DNA of 64,000 nt, taken from contig NZ_CP108442.1 of assembly GCF_041435355.1 (NCBI RefSeq), positions 7,128,501 to 7,192,500 on the forward strand, given 5' to 3'. The position numbers were made by a program, and so were the translations under genes. Every line of letters begins with the position of its first letter. Position 1 is the stretch's first letter. This DNA comes from Streptomyces sp. NBC_01276 (lineage in GTDB: Bacteria > Actinomycetota > Actinomycetes > Streptomycetales > Streptomycetaceae). Shown here piece by piece: positions 55,582 to 64,000 of this stretch. The notes beneath the pieces are model-generated. The model made no database searches. It saw only the letters and a list, made by a program, of their open reading frames with translations, and had not been told where the DNA came from.

Positions 55582-55995
55582 GTGCCCGGGATCGACGAAT
55601 GCCTGCTCGAAGCCATGGCCCTGCCGGGTGCGCGCGGGGCCGCGCTGGTCGACTGGAGCAGCGGACTGGCCCTCGGCACGGCAGGGGAGTCGCCCGTCGG
55701 TGACCACGAGACCACCGCCGCCGAGACTGCGGAGCTGGCCCGGGCGGCGGCCGAGTACGAGTCGTTCGCCCCCGCGCCGGGCGAGCCGGGCGCGGTCGGC
55801 GGGCCCGCCGCGGCGGGACCGCCCGTCGAGGACCTCATCGTCACCACGCGCACCGGCTACCACGTGCTCCGCTTCGTCGAGACGAGTTTCGACAGCAGCG
55901 TCTTCCTCCACCTCTGGCTCGACCGGACCGACGGCAACCTCGCCCTCGCCCGCCTCAGACTCCGTGCGCTGGCCGAAGGGCTGGTGCTCAGATGA
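55582..55995 (+). CDS. Roadblock-like protein, first of locus
   Basis: 137 residues, mixed alpha/beta. GARGAALVDWSSGLALGTAGE near the start and YHVLRFVETSFDSSVFLHLWLDR near the end align with the fourth gene of this locus (57357), so the two are paralogues. The pattern is that of the roadblock/LC7 fold, which dimerises and often regulates small GTPases. An Ala/Gly/Pro insert lies in the middle. The GTG start has GGAGGGGAG 7 bases upstream. It is coupled by ATGA to the next gene. Confidence 0.65.
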   Translation: MPGIDECLLEAMALPGARGAALVDWSSGLALGTAGESPVGDHETTAAETAELARAAAEYESFAPAPGEPGAVGGPAAAGPPVEDLIVTTRTGYHVLRFVETSFDSSVFLHLWLDRTDGNLALARLRLRALAEGLVLR

Positions 55996-56756
55996 CCACC
56001 GCCGTCTCCCCGCTGCTCACCCGGCTCGCCGCCGAACGGGCCACCGGCGCCCTGCTCCGCGACCGCGGGACCCTCTTCCTGGAGGACGGCCGCGTCGTCC
56101 ACGCCGAGAGTCCCTCCACCCCGGGCCTCGACGTCCTGCTCACCACCGGCGGAGGCCTCGCCCCCGAGCGCTGGAAGGAGGCGGTGGACGAGGCCGGAGG
56201 CCGCCGTCAGGTCGCCCGCTTCCTCGTGGACAGCGGAGGGCTCGCGGACGGCGAACTGGAGATCTGTCACCTCGCGGCGATCTTCGACGCAGCCTTCTTC
56301 GCGCTCTCGCCTGGCAGCGGCCCGTCCCGCTTCCGCCGCGGCGCCACCCACTGGATCGGCTCCGTCCGCTCGGTCCCCGCCGAGGCCGTCGAGCGCGAGA
56401 CCCGCCGCCGCCGCGAGCTGCTGGACGCGGTGTGGCCCTACCCGCTGCTCGACATATCCCCGGTGGTGCCCCGGCAGGCCGCGCCCGGGCAGACGGTCAC
56501 CGCGCGGCAGCGGATCCTCCTGGGGCAGGCCGACGGCGTGCGCACCCCCGCGGACCTGGCCTGGGTACTCGGCCGGCCCGCCTTCCACACCTTGCTCGAC
56601 GTGCGAAGACTCGCGGCCGCCGGGCTCGTGGAGACTCCCCGTACCCGGCCGGTCCCGCTTCCGGCCGCCCCCCTGCCCGACTGGATCACCGAGTCCCAAT
56701 CCCCGGACGTGGCTCTGCTCCGCCGGTTACGCGACGCACTGGAGGCAAGTCTGTGA
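55992..56756 (+). CDS. PATAN/DUF4388-like protein with winged-helix-like tail
   Basis: 254 residues. The first 100 (TGALLRDRGTLFLEDGRVVHAES) resemble the PATAN/DUF4388 fold found in bacterial two-component and gliding systems. Residues about 115-150 are Arg-rich. Residues 170-215 (VTARQRILLGQADGVRTPADLAWVLG..LLDVRRLAAAGLVETP) look like a winged helix. No kinase or receiver domain is present. It overlaps the preceding gene by 4 bases, so the products are made together. An adaptor that reads the roadblock proteins is a reasonable guess. Confidence 0.6.
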   Translation: MTTAVSPLLTRLAAERATGALLRDRGTLFLEDGRVVHAESPSTPGLDVLLTTGGGLAPERWKEAVDEAGGRRQVARFLVDSGGLADGELEICHLAAIFDAAFFALSPGSGPSRFRRGATHWIGSVRSVPAEAVERETRRRRELLDAVWPYPLLDISPVVPRQAAPGQTVTARQRILLGQADGVRTPADLAWVLGRPAFHTLLDVRRLAAAGLVETPRTRPVPLPAAPLPDWITESQSPDVALLRRLRDALEASL

Positions 56757-56827
56757 GGCTCCCGCTGCGACCGGTTCTGCGAGCCGACCGTTCCGAGCGG
56801 AGGCCGCTCGAAGGGAGGAAGGCCGAC

Positions 56828-57277
56828 ATGAACACGGCGATGGTGCCCGCCGAGGCCGAAGCCGAGATACTCGCCGAGCTCCGGCGGCTGAGGGCCCGTG
56901 TCCCCCAGCTCACCGGAGCCCTGGCCGCGAGCGCCGACGGACTGGTGCTCGCCCAGGACAGCGCCGCCACCGAGGCCGAGTCCGTCGCCGCGCTGACCGC
57001 GGCCGCCCTCGGCGTCGCCCAGCGGCTCAGCGACTGCACCGGTCAGGGCGGTTTCCGCGAGCTCCTCGTGCGCGGGGAGAACGGATACGTCGCCACCTAC
57101 GCCGCCGGCGAGACGGCCGTCCTCACCCTGATCGCGGAGCCGCGCGTCAACGTCGGACGGCTCCACCTGGAGGCGCGCCGCTCCAGCCTGCGGATCACCG
57201 AGCTGATCGACCGCAGCCTCGGCCGGCGGGGCCCCGCGACGCCGCCGGCCCTCGGCCCGGCGGGCCCGCCCTCCTGA
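56828..57277 (+). CDS. Roadblock/LC7-domain protein
   Basis: 149 residues. VPQLTGALAASADGLVLAQD (residues 28-47) and the strand LTAAALGVAQRLSDCTGQGG form the roadblock core, as in CvnB of the Streptomyces conservons. FRELLVRGENGYVATYAAGETAVLTLIAEPRVNVGRLHLEAR completes the fold. CvnB normally works with CvnA (kinase-like), CvnC (DUF742) and CvnD (GTPase), but none of these is beside it. GGGAGGAAGG precedes the ATG. Confidence 0.8.
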   Translation: MNTAMVPAEAEAEILAELRRLRARVPQLTGALAASADGLVLAQDSAATEAESVAALTAAALGVAQRLSDCTGQGGFRELLVRGENGYVATYAAGETAVLTLIAEPRVNVGRLHLEARRSSLRITELIDRSLGRRGPATPPALGPAGPPS

Positions 57278-57356
57278 CCTTCTTCTCTCTTGGCAAACGA
57301 CAGCACGTCAGACCCTCACGCACAACGGACAAGCGACAGCAGAAAGAGGAACCCCC

Positions 57357-57731
57357 ATGGCCAACGTGGAAACCGCCCTCAAGGAAGCCACCACCACCAT
57401 CGACGGGGCGCTCGGCGCGGCCCTCGTGGACTACGGCAGCGGCATGGCCCTCGGCACCATCGGAGGCAGCAAGGACCTGGACCTTTCGGTCGCCGCCGCC
57501 GGCAACACCGACGTGGTCCGCGCGAAGGTCCGCACGATGGAGATGCTGGGGCTGAACGACGAGATCGAGGACATCTTGATCACTCTCGGCAGTCAGTACC
57601 ACCTGATCCGGCTGATGAAGGCGAGGGGCTCCAGCGGCTTCTTCCTTTACCTGGCCCTCGACCGGGGACGGGCGAATCTCGCGATGGCGCGGCACCAGCT
57701 GAGGAAGATCGAGGCCGAGCTGGAGATCTGA
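57357..57731 (+). CDS. Roadblock-like protein, last of locus
   Basis: 124 residues. GALGAALVDYGSGMALGTIGG and YHLIRLMKARGSSGFFLYLALDRG match the first protein of the locus. It lacks the Ala/Gly/Pro insert and is closer to a minimal roadblock fold. AGAGGAA lies before the ATG. It sits 79 bases after the CvnB-like gene, so it is probably the last gene of the same transcript. Confidence 0.7.
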   Translation: MANVETALKEATTTIDGALGAALVDYGSGMALGTIGGSKDLDLSVAAAGNTDVVRAKVRTMEMLGLNDEIEDILITLGSQYHLIRLMKARGSSGFFLYLALDRGRANLAMARHQLRKIEAELEI

Positions 57732-57838
57732 GGCACCCGAGGGGTCGTGACGGCGCGGTGGCGGGCGGTCGAATTCTTTGCCGTCCGCCCCGGCGGCCCC
57801 CACTGATATGTCCGGGATGGGCGGACTTTATCATCCTG

Positions 57839-57859
57839 TTACAGAGTAAGATGCTGTAA
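57839..57859. promoter_or_regulatory. Dyad before GT2-TagF gene
   Basis: TTACAG-9-CTGTAA, perfect 6-base arms, sits in an AT-rich leader (57830-57900) 56 bases before the start. An overlapping ATCAGCTGAT palindrome follows at 57859-57868. Either could be an operator or part of the promoter. Confidence 0.45.
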
Positions 57860-57914
57860 TCAGCTGATCATTAACTCATCGACAAAGCAAAAAACGCTGG
57901 AGAACCTGCCACCC

Positions 57915-60900
57915 ATGCCCCCGCGCCTGAGCATCGTCGTACCTGTCTACAACGTCGAGCTCTACCTCGACGAGTGCTTGGAGTCCATCGCAGCTCAGAC
58001 GTTCGACGACTTCGAGGTCGTGATCGTCGACGACGGGTCCACGGACGCGAGCGCCGTCATCGCGAAGAACTTCGCGGAGCGTGACCAACGGTTCCGGGTG
58101 GTCCTCCAGAAGAACGCGGGTCTCGGTGCCGCCCGGAACGTGGGCTTCCGCCACCTCGCCGAGGGCACCGAGTACGTGGCCTTCGTGGACAGCGACGACA
58201 CCATGCCGCCGTACGCCTACGAGAAGCTGATCGCGGCCCTCGACAAGACCGGCTCCGACTTCGCGGGCGGCAACGTCCGCCGCTTCCGATCCGTCGGCAT
58301 GCAGCAGTCCTGGGGCCACCGGATCGCATTCGCGAACACCCGGCTGAAGACCCACATCTCCAAGTTCCCGGCGCTGGTCACCGACCGCACCGCGTGGAAC
58401 AAGGTCTACCGGCGCAGCTTCTGGGAAGAGCACGGCTTCGCGTACCCGGAGGGCATCCTCTACGAGGACGCTCCCGTCAGCATCCCCGCCCACTACTTCG
58501 CCAAGAGCGTCGACGTGATCGGCGACGTCGTCTACCACTGGCGGGTCCGCGAGACCGGCGAGCGCTCCATCACCCAGCGCGCCACCGACCCGGTCTCCCT
58601 CACCGACCGCGTGACCTCCGTCCGCCTGGTCCGCGAGGCCCTCCTCGGCAAGCAGGGCGAGAAGTACGCCCGCTACCTGCGCGACTACGACCGCAACGTG
58701 CTGAGCGAGGAACTCCCCCTCATCTACAAGTACGTCGGCGAGGCCGGTCCCGAGTTCCGCGCCGCCTTCGTCAAGGAGGTCGGCGGCCTCATCCGGGAGA
58801 TCGGCACCGAACCCTGGAGCGACCTCACCGTCGCCGACCGGCTCAAGGCCTACCTGGCCCGCGAAGGCCGTGTCGAGGAGTTCATCGCCCTCGTCCAGCA
58901 CCAGAAGGACTTCACCTACAGCGTTCCGGTCAAGGGACTGGCCCGCCCGCAGGCCGACTACCCCTTCCTCAAGGCGCCCGTCCCGGCCAAGTTGCTCACC
59001 CTCGGCCCGCGCGAGCGCCGCGTCGTGAGCCGGGTGGAGCAGGTCGCCTGGAGCGACGGCAAGCTGCTGCTGCGCGGCTACGCCCTGCCCGGCCACATGG
59101 GCGCGGAGAGCCGCCTGGGCTCCCGCAAGATGCTGATCTTCCGTGAGAACGGCAAGCGCCGGCGCACCGTCGTCAACACCCGCACCGTCGCCTCCCCGAT
59201 GGCCACCGTCAACAGCCCGCACCTCGCCCTGCGGCACGCGGACTGGGCCGGCTTCAGCGCCGTCGTCGACCCCACCGTCTTCCAGTCGGGCGGCAAGTGG
59301 CGCGAGGGCATATGGTCCACCTCCATCGCCGTCACCGGCGCCGGGGGCCTGCACCGCGCCCGTCTCAAGGGCGGCGAACACGACAGCGGACTCACCCCGC
59401 CGCCGTACTGGGCCACCCCCGACGTGCGCATCCTGCCGACCGTCTCCGGTGTCCTCACCGTCCAGGTCGAGATCGTCCGCGCCCGGGTCCTGGACGTCCG
59501 CGCCACCGGCGACGACGCCCTGGAGCTCACCGGCGAGCTCGCCGCCGAGGCCGGCACCGACGCCACCTTGCAGGCCACGCAGGCCGGCACCACCCTCACC
59601 TTCCCGCTCACCACCTCCGCGGCCCGCCCCGGCGGCCGGATCCCCTTCACCGTCACCGTGCCGCTCGCCGTCCTGGGCGAGGTACCCGACAGCGGGGGAC
59701 AGGCCGGCGGATGGCGTCCCCGGCCGTGGAACCTCTCCGTGGTCCGCGCCGACGGAACCCGCCACCCCCTCGCCCACGACGAGCGCGGCGGCTTCACCAG
59801 CCTGGTCGCCCCGATCCCCGGCGATCCCGCCGAGCGCACCGTCTTCGCCAAGCGCGGAATGACCGGCCACCTGATCCTCTCCGTCCAGGCCTCCCCGCCG
59901 CTGGTCGACACGGTCACCGCCCAGGAGGGCGTCCTCACCCTCGGGGGCACCTTCCGCGCGCCCGCGAGCACCGCCGGCGAACCGTACGAGCTCGTCCTGC
60001 ACAACCAGTACGGCATGGAGTTCAGCTACCCCGTCACCCGGGACGGCGACCGCTTCGAGGCCTCCTTCGAGCCCGTGCTCCCCGAGCCCTACGCCGGCCG
60101 CACCAGCCTCCCGCAGGGCCGCTGGTGGCCCACGCTGCGCCCGGCGGCCCAGGGCGGATCCACCGCCGGCCTGCTCGGCGTCGACCGCGGCGCGCCCGTC
60201 CAGCTCGTGGCGCCCGTCCTGACCTCCGGACCGCACGCCATCACCGTCCTCGGCCGCCGCATGCGCGTCGAAGCCCGCCTGCACGACCGGATGGCGCTGG
60301 TCTGCGACCCGGTCCTGAGCCCGCACGACCGCTCGCACTACGCCCAGCGCGTCGCCCGCGACGTGACCTACCCCGCGCAGCGCGCCCTGCCGGTCAAGGA
60401 CATGGTCGTCTACGACACCTTCAAGGGGAACGGCGCGGGTGACTCGCCCCGCGCCGTCCACGAGGAGCTGCTGCGCCGCGGCGAGAAGCTGGAACACGTC
60501 TGGCTGGTGCGCGACGGCCGCGCCGAGGTGCCGCCGACCGCGCGCGCCGTCCAGTACGACAGCATGGAGGCCTGGGAGGTCCTGGCCCGCGCCCGCTACT
60601 ACGTCGTCAACGACAGCGTTCCGCCGACCTTCTCCCGCCGCCCCGGCCAGACCGTCGTACAGACCTGGCACGGGACGCCGCTGAAGCAGATCGGCTACGA
60701 CTTCACGCACGACTACTACACCAGCCCCGAGGTGCTGGAGGGGCTGCAGCACGACAGCGCCCAGTGGTCGCTGCTCGCCTCCCCCAGCTCGTACGCCACG
60801 CCCATCCTCCGGCGGGCCCTCGGCTACCAGGGCGAGGTCATCGAGGCCGGCAGCCCGCGCACCGACGCCCTGGTGCGCCCCGACGCGGCACGGATCGCCG

Positions 60901-61475
60901 AGGTCAGACGCCGGCTCGGCCTGCCGGACGGCAAGAAGGTCGTCCTCTACCTGCCCACCTGGCGCGAGAACCGCCTCGGCTGGACCGGCGGGTACAAGCT
61001 CGACCTGAGGATCGACCTGGACGCGGCCCGCCGCGAGCTCGGCGAGGACCACGTCCTGCTGGTGCGCGGCCACCACAAGGTGGGCGAACAGGTCCGCGAG
61101 GGCGTGCGCGACGGCTTCGTCGTCGACGTCTCCCGCTGGCCCGACACCACCGACCTGCTGCTCGTCGCCGACGTGCTGATCTCGGACTACTCCTCCGCGC
61201 TCTTCGACTTCGCGCTGACCGACCGGCCGATCCTGTTGTTCACGTACGACCTGGAGCACTACCGCGACACGCTGCGCGGCTTCACCTTCGACCTGGAGTC
61301 CAAGGCCCCCGGACCGCTCCTGGCGGACTCGCCGAGCCTGATCGCCGCCGTGCGCGACTCGGACGCGGTGGGCGCCGAGTACGCGGGGGCGCGGGCGGCG
61401 TTCCGCGCCGAGTTCTGCGACCTGGACGACGGCCACGCCGCCGCCCGCGTCGTGGACCGGATGCTCGCGATGTAG
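57915..61475 (+). CDS. Bifunctional GT2 glycosyltransferase/TagF-type glycerophosphotransferase
   Basis: 1186 residues. Residues 1 to about 240 are a GT-A glycosyltransferase: LSIVVPVYNVELYLDECLES, VIVDDGSTD and FVDSDDTMPP (the DxD metal site). Residues about 370-740 are beta-rich spacer domains. From about 820 there is a CDP-glycerol glycerophosphotransferase: VYDTFKGNGAGDSPRAVHEE, QTWHGTPLKQIGYD (near 917) with the catalytic His, and ISDYSSALFDFALTDRPIL (near 1090). It would make or decorate a teichoic-acid-like wall polymer at the inner face of the membrane. No other wall genes are adjacent. It is AT-rich only in its leader. The start ATG follows GGAGAAC. Confidence 0.9.
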   Translation: MPPRLSIVVPVYNVELYLDECLESIAAQTFDDFEVVIVDDGSTDASAVIAKNFAERDQRFRVVLQKNAGLGAARNVGFRHLAEGTEYVAFVDSDDTMPPYAYEKLIAALDKTGSDFAGGNVRRFRSVGMQQSWGHRIAFANTRLKTHISKFPALVTDRTAWNKVYRRSFWEEHGFAYPEGILYEDAPVSIPAHYFAKSVDVIGDVVYHWRVRETGERSITQRATDPVSLTDRVTSVRLVREALLGKQGEKYARYLRDYDRNVLSEELPLIYKYVGEAGPEFRAAFVKEVGGLIREIGTEPWSDLTVADRLKAYLAREGRVEEFIALVQHQKDFTYSVPVKGLARPQADYPFLKAPVPAKLLTLGPRERRVVSRVEQVAWSDGKLLLRGYALPGHMGAESRLGSRKMLIFRENGKRRRTVVNTRTVASPMATVNSPHLALRHADWAGFSAVVDPTVFQSGGKWREGIWSTSIAVTGAGGLHRARLKGGEHDSGLTPPPYWATPDVRILPTVSGVLTVQVEIVRARVLDVRATGDDALELTGELAAEAGTDATLQATQAGTTLTFPLTTSAARPGGRIPFTVTVPLAVLGEVPDSGGQAGGWRPRPWNLSVVRADGTRHPLAHDERGGFTSLVAPIPGDPAERTVFAKRGMTGHLILSVQASPPLVDTVTAQEGVLTLGGTFRAPASTAGEPYELVLHNQYGMEFSYPVTRDGDRFEASFEPVLPEPYAGRTSLPQGRWWPTLRPAAQGGSTAGLLGVDRGAPVQLVAPVLTSGPHAITVLGRRMRVEARLHDRMALVCDPVLSPHDRSHYAQRVARDVTYPAQRALPVKDMVVYDTFKGNGAGDSPRAVHEELLRRGEKLEHVWLVRDGRAEVPPTARAVQYDSMEAWEVLARARYYVVNDSVPPTFSRRPGQTVVQTWHGTPLKQIGYDFTHDYYTSPEVLEGLQHDSAQWSLLASPSSYATPILRRALGYQGEVIEAGSPRTDALVRPDAARIAEVRRRLGLPDGKKVVLYLPTWRENRLGWTGGYKLDLRIDLDAARRELGEDHVLLVRGHHKVGEQVREGVRDGFVVDVSRWPDTTDLLLVADVLISDYSSALFDFALTDRPILLFTYDLEHYRDTLRGFTFDLESKAPGPLLADSPSLIAAVRDSDAVGAEYAGARAAFRAEFCDLDDGHAAARVVDRMLAM

Positions 61476-61499
61476 CCCGTACGGGTGGAAGTACGGACC

Positions 61500-61536
61500 G
61501 GTCCCGCGCCCACCGATGAGTTCGGGGCGCGGGACC
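61500..61536. terminator. Hairpin terminator after GT2-TagF gene
   Basis: GGTCCCGCGCCC (61500-61511) and GGGCGCGGGACC (61525-61536) form a perfect 12-base stem with a 13-base loop, 25 bases after the stop. Confidence 0.8.
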
Positions 61537-61592
61537 TGTCTGTAGGTGGGGGACGGCAGCCGCCGCACCCCACCCCTCGCAGGGAGGCAGTC

Positions 61593-62075
61593 ATGGCCAG
61601 TACCGGTTTCACCACGTGCCTGTGGTTCGACGGCGACGCGGAGGCCGCCGCCGACCACTACCTGTCGGTCTTCAAGGACGGCCGGCGCGGCAGGACCGCC
61701 CGCTACAACGAGGCCGGGCCCGGCCGGGCCGGTGACGTGATGGTCGTCGAGTTCGAGATCAACGGCCAGAAGTTCATCGGCCTCAACGGCGGCCCCCAGT
61801 TCCCCTTCACCGAGGCCATCTCCTTCCAGATCCACTGCCAGGACGAGGCGGAGGCCGACTACTACTGGGACGCCCTGACGAAGGGCGGCGGCGAGGAGGG
61901 CGCCTGCGGCTGGGTCAAGGACTGCTTCGGCGTGTCCTGGCAGGTCATCCCGCCCGGCGTCATCGACCTGGTGGCCGACCCGGACCCGGCCCGTGCGGCC
62001 CGCGCCACCGCCGTGATGATGAAGATGAAGAAACTCGACGCCACCGCCATGCGCCGGGCCGCCGACGGGGGCTGA
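61593..62075 (+). CDS. VOC-fold (PhnB-like) protein
   Basis: 160 residues. TCLWFDGDAEAAADHYLSVF, VMVVEFEINGQKFIGLNGGP and GWVKDCFGVSWQVIPPGV are the three conserved blocks of PhnB/3-demethylubiquinone-methyltransferase-like VOC proteins. The C-terminal MMKMKKLD helix is also typical. The classic metal-ligand residues of glyoxalases are mostly absent, as is usual in this branch, so function is unknown. AGGGAGG precedes the ATG. Confidence 0.85.
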   Translation: MASTGFTTCLWFDGDAEAAADHYLSVFKDGRRGRTARYNEAGPGRAGDVMVVEFEINGQKFIGLNGGPQFPFTEAISFQIHCQDEAEADYYWDALTKGGGEEGACGWVKDCFGVSWQVIPPGVIDLVADPDPARAARATAVMMKMKKLDATAMRRAADGG

Positions 62076-62105
62076 ACCTCCGGGCGGGCCGCGGGGGCGG
62101 TCGTC

Positions 62106-62834
62106 TCAGCCCGCCGCGATGCGGGCCAGCAGGGACGGGAGGGCGGTGCCGATCGGTTCGCGGACGATCTCGTCGGCCAGGGCGTCGTACGGGGTCTCCT
62201 CCGCGTTCACGATGATCAGACGGGCCCCCGCCTCCGCCGCCATCCCGGCCAGCGAGGCGGCGGGCTGGACCTGGAGGGTCGTACCGACGGCGATGAAGAC
62301 CCGGCAGCCCTTGGCCACGGCCACGGCCTGCGCCAGGACCTCGGGATCGAGCCGTTCCCCGAACATCACGGTCGCCGTCTTCAGGATTCCGCCGCACGTC
62401 AGACAGGCCGGATCCGGCTCCCCGGCGGAGACCCGGGCCAGCGCCTCCTCCAGCCCGGTCCGGGCACCGCAGCCGGTGCAGACCACCGACCGGGCCGACC
62501 CGTGCAGCTCGAACACCTTGCGCGCCGGCATCCCGGCGAGCTGGTGCAGCCCGTCCACGTTCTGTGTGACCACGCGCACCGGGGTGCCCCCGCGTTCCAG
62601 CTCGGCGACGGCCAGGTGTGCCGCGTTGGGCCGGGGCGCGGAGGCCCAGACCTCGGCGCGCATCAGCCAGGAGCGCCGGCGGATCTCCGGATCGGCCATG
62701 TAGTACTCGTAGGTCACGAGCTTCTCGGCGTCCGGCTCACGCCTCCACAGACCCTGCGGCCCCCGGTAGTCCGGGATCCCGGAATCGGTGGACATCCCTG
62801 CCCCACTGAACACTGCGACGAGCGGCTTTCCCAT
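62106..62834 (-). CDS. cobB: Sir2-family NAD-dependent deacetylase
   Basis: 242 residues. GAGMSTDSGIPDYRGPQGLW is the NAD-binding motif. TQNVDGLHQLAG follows, then ELHGS with the catalytic His. Zinc cysteines appear as CTGCG and CLTCGG, and GTTLQVQPAASLAG and IIVNAEETPYD complete the NAD site. It removes acyl groups from protein lysines using NAD. It is convergent with the VOC gene with 30 bases between stops, and 121 bases separate it from the divergent GNAT gene. Confidence 0.9.
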   Translation of the reverse strand: MGKPLVAVFSGAGMSTDSGIPDYRGPQGLWRREPDAEKLVTYEYYMADPEIRRRSWLMRAEVWASAPRPNAAHLAVAELERGGTPVRVVTQNVDGLHQLAGMPARKVFELHGSARSVVCTGCGARTGLEEALARVSAGEPDPACLTCGGILKTATVMFGERLDPEVLAQAVAVAKGCRVFIAVGTTLQVQPAASLAGMAAEAGARLIIVNAEETPYDALADEIVREPIGTALPSLLARIAAG

Positions 62835-62955
62835 GCGCCGACCCTACGCGGGCGCCGCTCCGGCCCGCGACCCCATTTGCCGCGTGCGGGCCGGGCTCCT
62901 GACGGCCGGTCAGGCCCTGCTGCGGCGCCCCCCGCGGTCTGGTACAACACCGGAC

Positions 62956-63801
62956 ATGACGGGATTCGAGATCGGCGGCGCGAGCGCCGCCGACATGGAA
63001 CTGCTGCGCGGCTGGGCCGAGGCGGAAGGCTGGAACCCGGGCGACAGCGACCGTTTCGCCTTCGCGGTGGCCGATCCGGAGGGCTTCCTCGTCGGACGCC
63101 TCGACGGGGATCCGGTGGCCTGCGTCTCCGCCGTGCGCTACGGCACCTCGTACGGGTTCATCGGCTTCTACATCGTCCGCCCCGACCAGCGCGGCCGGGG
63201 GTACGGCCTGCGGCTGTGGAACGCGGCGACGGAGCGGCTGGCCGGCCGGCTCACCGGCCTCGACGGGGTGGTGGAGCAGCAGGCCAACTACCGCAAGTCC
63301 GGATTCCGTTCCGCCTGGACGAACATCCGCTTCGAGGGGGTCCCGGACGCCGGCGGGGAGGACGGCGCCGTGCGGACCGTCGACGCGGCCTCGCTGCCGT
63401 TCGACCGGCTCGCCGCCTACGACCGCCGGTTCTTCCCGGCGCCCCGCGACGCGTTCCTCTCCGCCTGGACCGCCCTGCCCGGCCGGACCGCCCTCGCGGC
63501 CGTCCGCGACGGGCGGATCGAGGGCCTCGGCGTGATCCGGCCGTGCGGGGCGGCCTCCCGGATCGGTCCGCTCTACGCGGCCACCCCGGAGGTGGCCGCC
63601 GCCCTGGTGCGGGGGCTCGCCGGGTACGCCCCCGGAGGGGAGGTCGCGGTGGACGCGCCCGACGTGAACCCCGCCGCGGCCACCCTGCTGGCCGGGCTCG
63701 GGCTGCTCCCGTCGTTCGAGACGGCCCGCATGTACACCGGCCCGGCGCCCGATGTGGATACGGCCGGACTGTACGGGGTCACCAGTCTCGAACTGGGCTG
63801 A
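62956..63801 (+). CDS. GNAT-family N-acetyltransferase with second GNAT-like half
   Basis: 281 residues. The N-terminal GNAT fold has IGFYIVRPDQRGRGYGLRLWNAA, in which QRGRGYG is the acetyl-CoA pyrophosphate loop. The C-terminal about 130 residues (LAAVRDGRIEGLGVIRPC..IGPLYAATPEVAAALVRGLA) resemble the YitH/HolE-type second GNAT domain. The substrate is unknown. TACAAC at 62943-62948 sits 8 bases before the ATG, so the mRNA may be leaderless. No Shine-Dalgarno is present, which supports that. It is divergent from the sirtuin gene. Confidence 0.85.
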   Translation: MTGFEIGGASAADMELLRGWAEAEGWNPGDSDRFAFAVADPEGFLVGRLDGDPVACVSAVRYGTSYGFIGFYIVRPDQRGRGYGLRLWNAATERLAGRLTGLDGVVEQQANYRKSGFRSAWTNIRFEGVPDAGGEDGAVRTVDAASLPFDRLAAYDRRFFPAPRDAFLSAWTALPGRTALAAVRDGRIEGLGVIRPCGAASRIGPLYAATPEVAAALVRGLAGYAPGGEVAVDAPDVNPAAATLLAGLGLLPSFETARMYTGPAPDVDTAGLYGVTSLELG

Positions 63802-63891
63802 GGGCCGGGCCGCCGCGGCGCGGGGCCGGACGGCGGTCGCACGGCGCCGCCCGGCGCACCGGGGGGAGGGGGCCCGGCCGGGACCCGGGGC

Positions 63892-64000
63892 TCAGACGCC
63901 GAACAGCACTCCGGTGCTGGCGTGCAGGCCGCACGGGTTGGCGAACGTGTAGGTGTAGCTCAGCCGGCGCCCCTGCCACACGCCGTCGGCGGTGACCGTC
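63892..64000 (-). CDS. Subtilisin inhibitor (SSI-like) C-terminus, partial
   Basis: The minus-strand frame entering from the right edge gives [31 protein letters not shown] and a TGA at 63894-63892. This matches the C-terminal strand of the Streptomyces subtilisin inhibitor family ([20 protein letters not shown]...). These are secreted about 110-residue inhibitors of serine proteases. The signal peptide and reactive-site loop lie beyond the window. Confidence 0.75.
   Translation of the reverse strand, partial: TVTADGVWQGRRLSYTYTFANPCGLHASTGVLFGV

Noticed and set aside
57876..61835. A 1319-codon open frame on the minus strand opposite the GT2-TagF gene
   Set aside because: It is the mirror of a strongly supported gene, made possible by GC-rich codon bias. 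Its translation is low-complexity Asp/Gly/Val with no domain.

Overview
The window is high-GC actinomycete chromosome and very probably comes from a Streptomyces. The codons are strongly G/C-ending, GTG starts and purine-rich ribosome sites are common, and neighbouring genes are often coupled by ATGA or GTGA overlaps. The gene content also fits: a SARP/AfsR regulator, DUF397, an NsdA-like regulator, roadblock proteins, an SSI-type protease inhibitor and a SpoIIE-type phosphatase. I see no rRNA, tRNA, CRISPR array, intact insertion sequence or phage module.

Region 0-13 kb. The window opens in the 3' end of an acyl-CoA synthetase, followed by a ChaA-type Ca2+/H+ antiporter, a deleted flavoprotein monooxygenase remnant and a large membrane-anchored patatin-like protein. 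A three-gene operon on the minus strand (11447 to 5416) then encodes a catalase-like/alpha-dioxygenase (cyclooxygenase-type) fusion, a nitroreductase-like protein and a thiamine-diphosphate enzyme. I read this as a candidate oxylipin or fatty-acid alpha-oxidation pathway, and it is the most novel system in the window. It is divergent from a degenerate cysteinyl-tRNA-synthetase-like gene, which is followed by wreckage of a lasso-peptide-type cyclase.

Region 13-25 kb. This holds an acyl-CoA synthetase, a SARP regulator, a broken methyltransferase, a secreted ricin-B lectin protein, a proline iminopeptidase-type hydrolase, a YihY/BrkB membrane protein and a phenylacetate-CoA ligase with an operator-like palindrome.

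Region 25-31.5 kb. A FadD/enoyl-CoA hydratase divergent pair is followed by a DUF35 protein and two lipid-transfer thiolases. The order recalls the mycobacterial fadD19-echA19 ... Rv3521-ltp4-ltp3 steroid side-chain genes. A KstR-type box and a 17-bp palindrome lie in the divergent promoter. A near-copy of that palindrome and the same AACCTGTT core precede a TAT-exported 3-ketosteroid dehydrogenase-like gene at 42.5 kb, which suggests one regulon.

Region 31.5-48 kb. This contains DUF397, a large LAL-like ATPase without a DNA-binding tail, a DinB-like protein and a coupled four-gene operon (HTH, ImmA/IrrE-type metalloprotease, seven-helix membrane protein, flavin monooxygenase). After these come the steroid dehydrogenase, an APH-fold kinase divergent from an NsdA-like TPR regulator, and a PAS-PP2C phosphatase.

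Region 48-64 kb. This contains an exported molybdenum hydroxylase pair (IorB/IorA-like), a SHOCT membrane protein, a KimA/APC-type permease overlapping a PucR-type regulator, and a truncated TetR gene beside a perfect palindrome. A four-gene roadblock/PATAN-like locus follows, then a GT2-TagF wall-polymer enzyme, a VOC protein, a sirtuin, a GNAT enzyme and the 3' end of an SSI protease inhibitor. Several short gene remnants with internal deletions are scattered through the window, which suggests an accessory, deletion-prone part of the chromosome.
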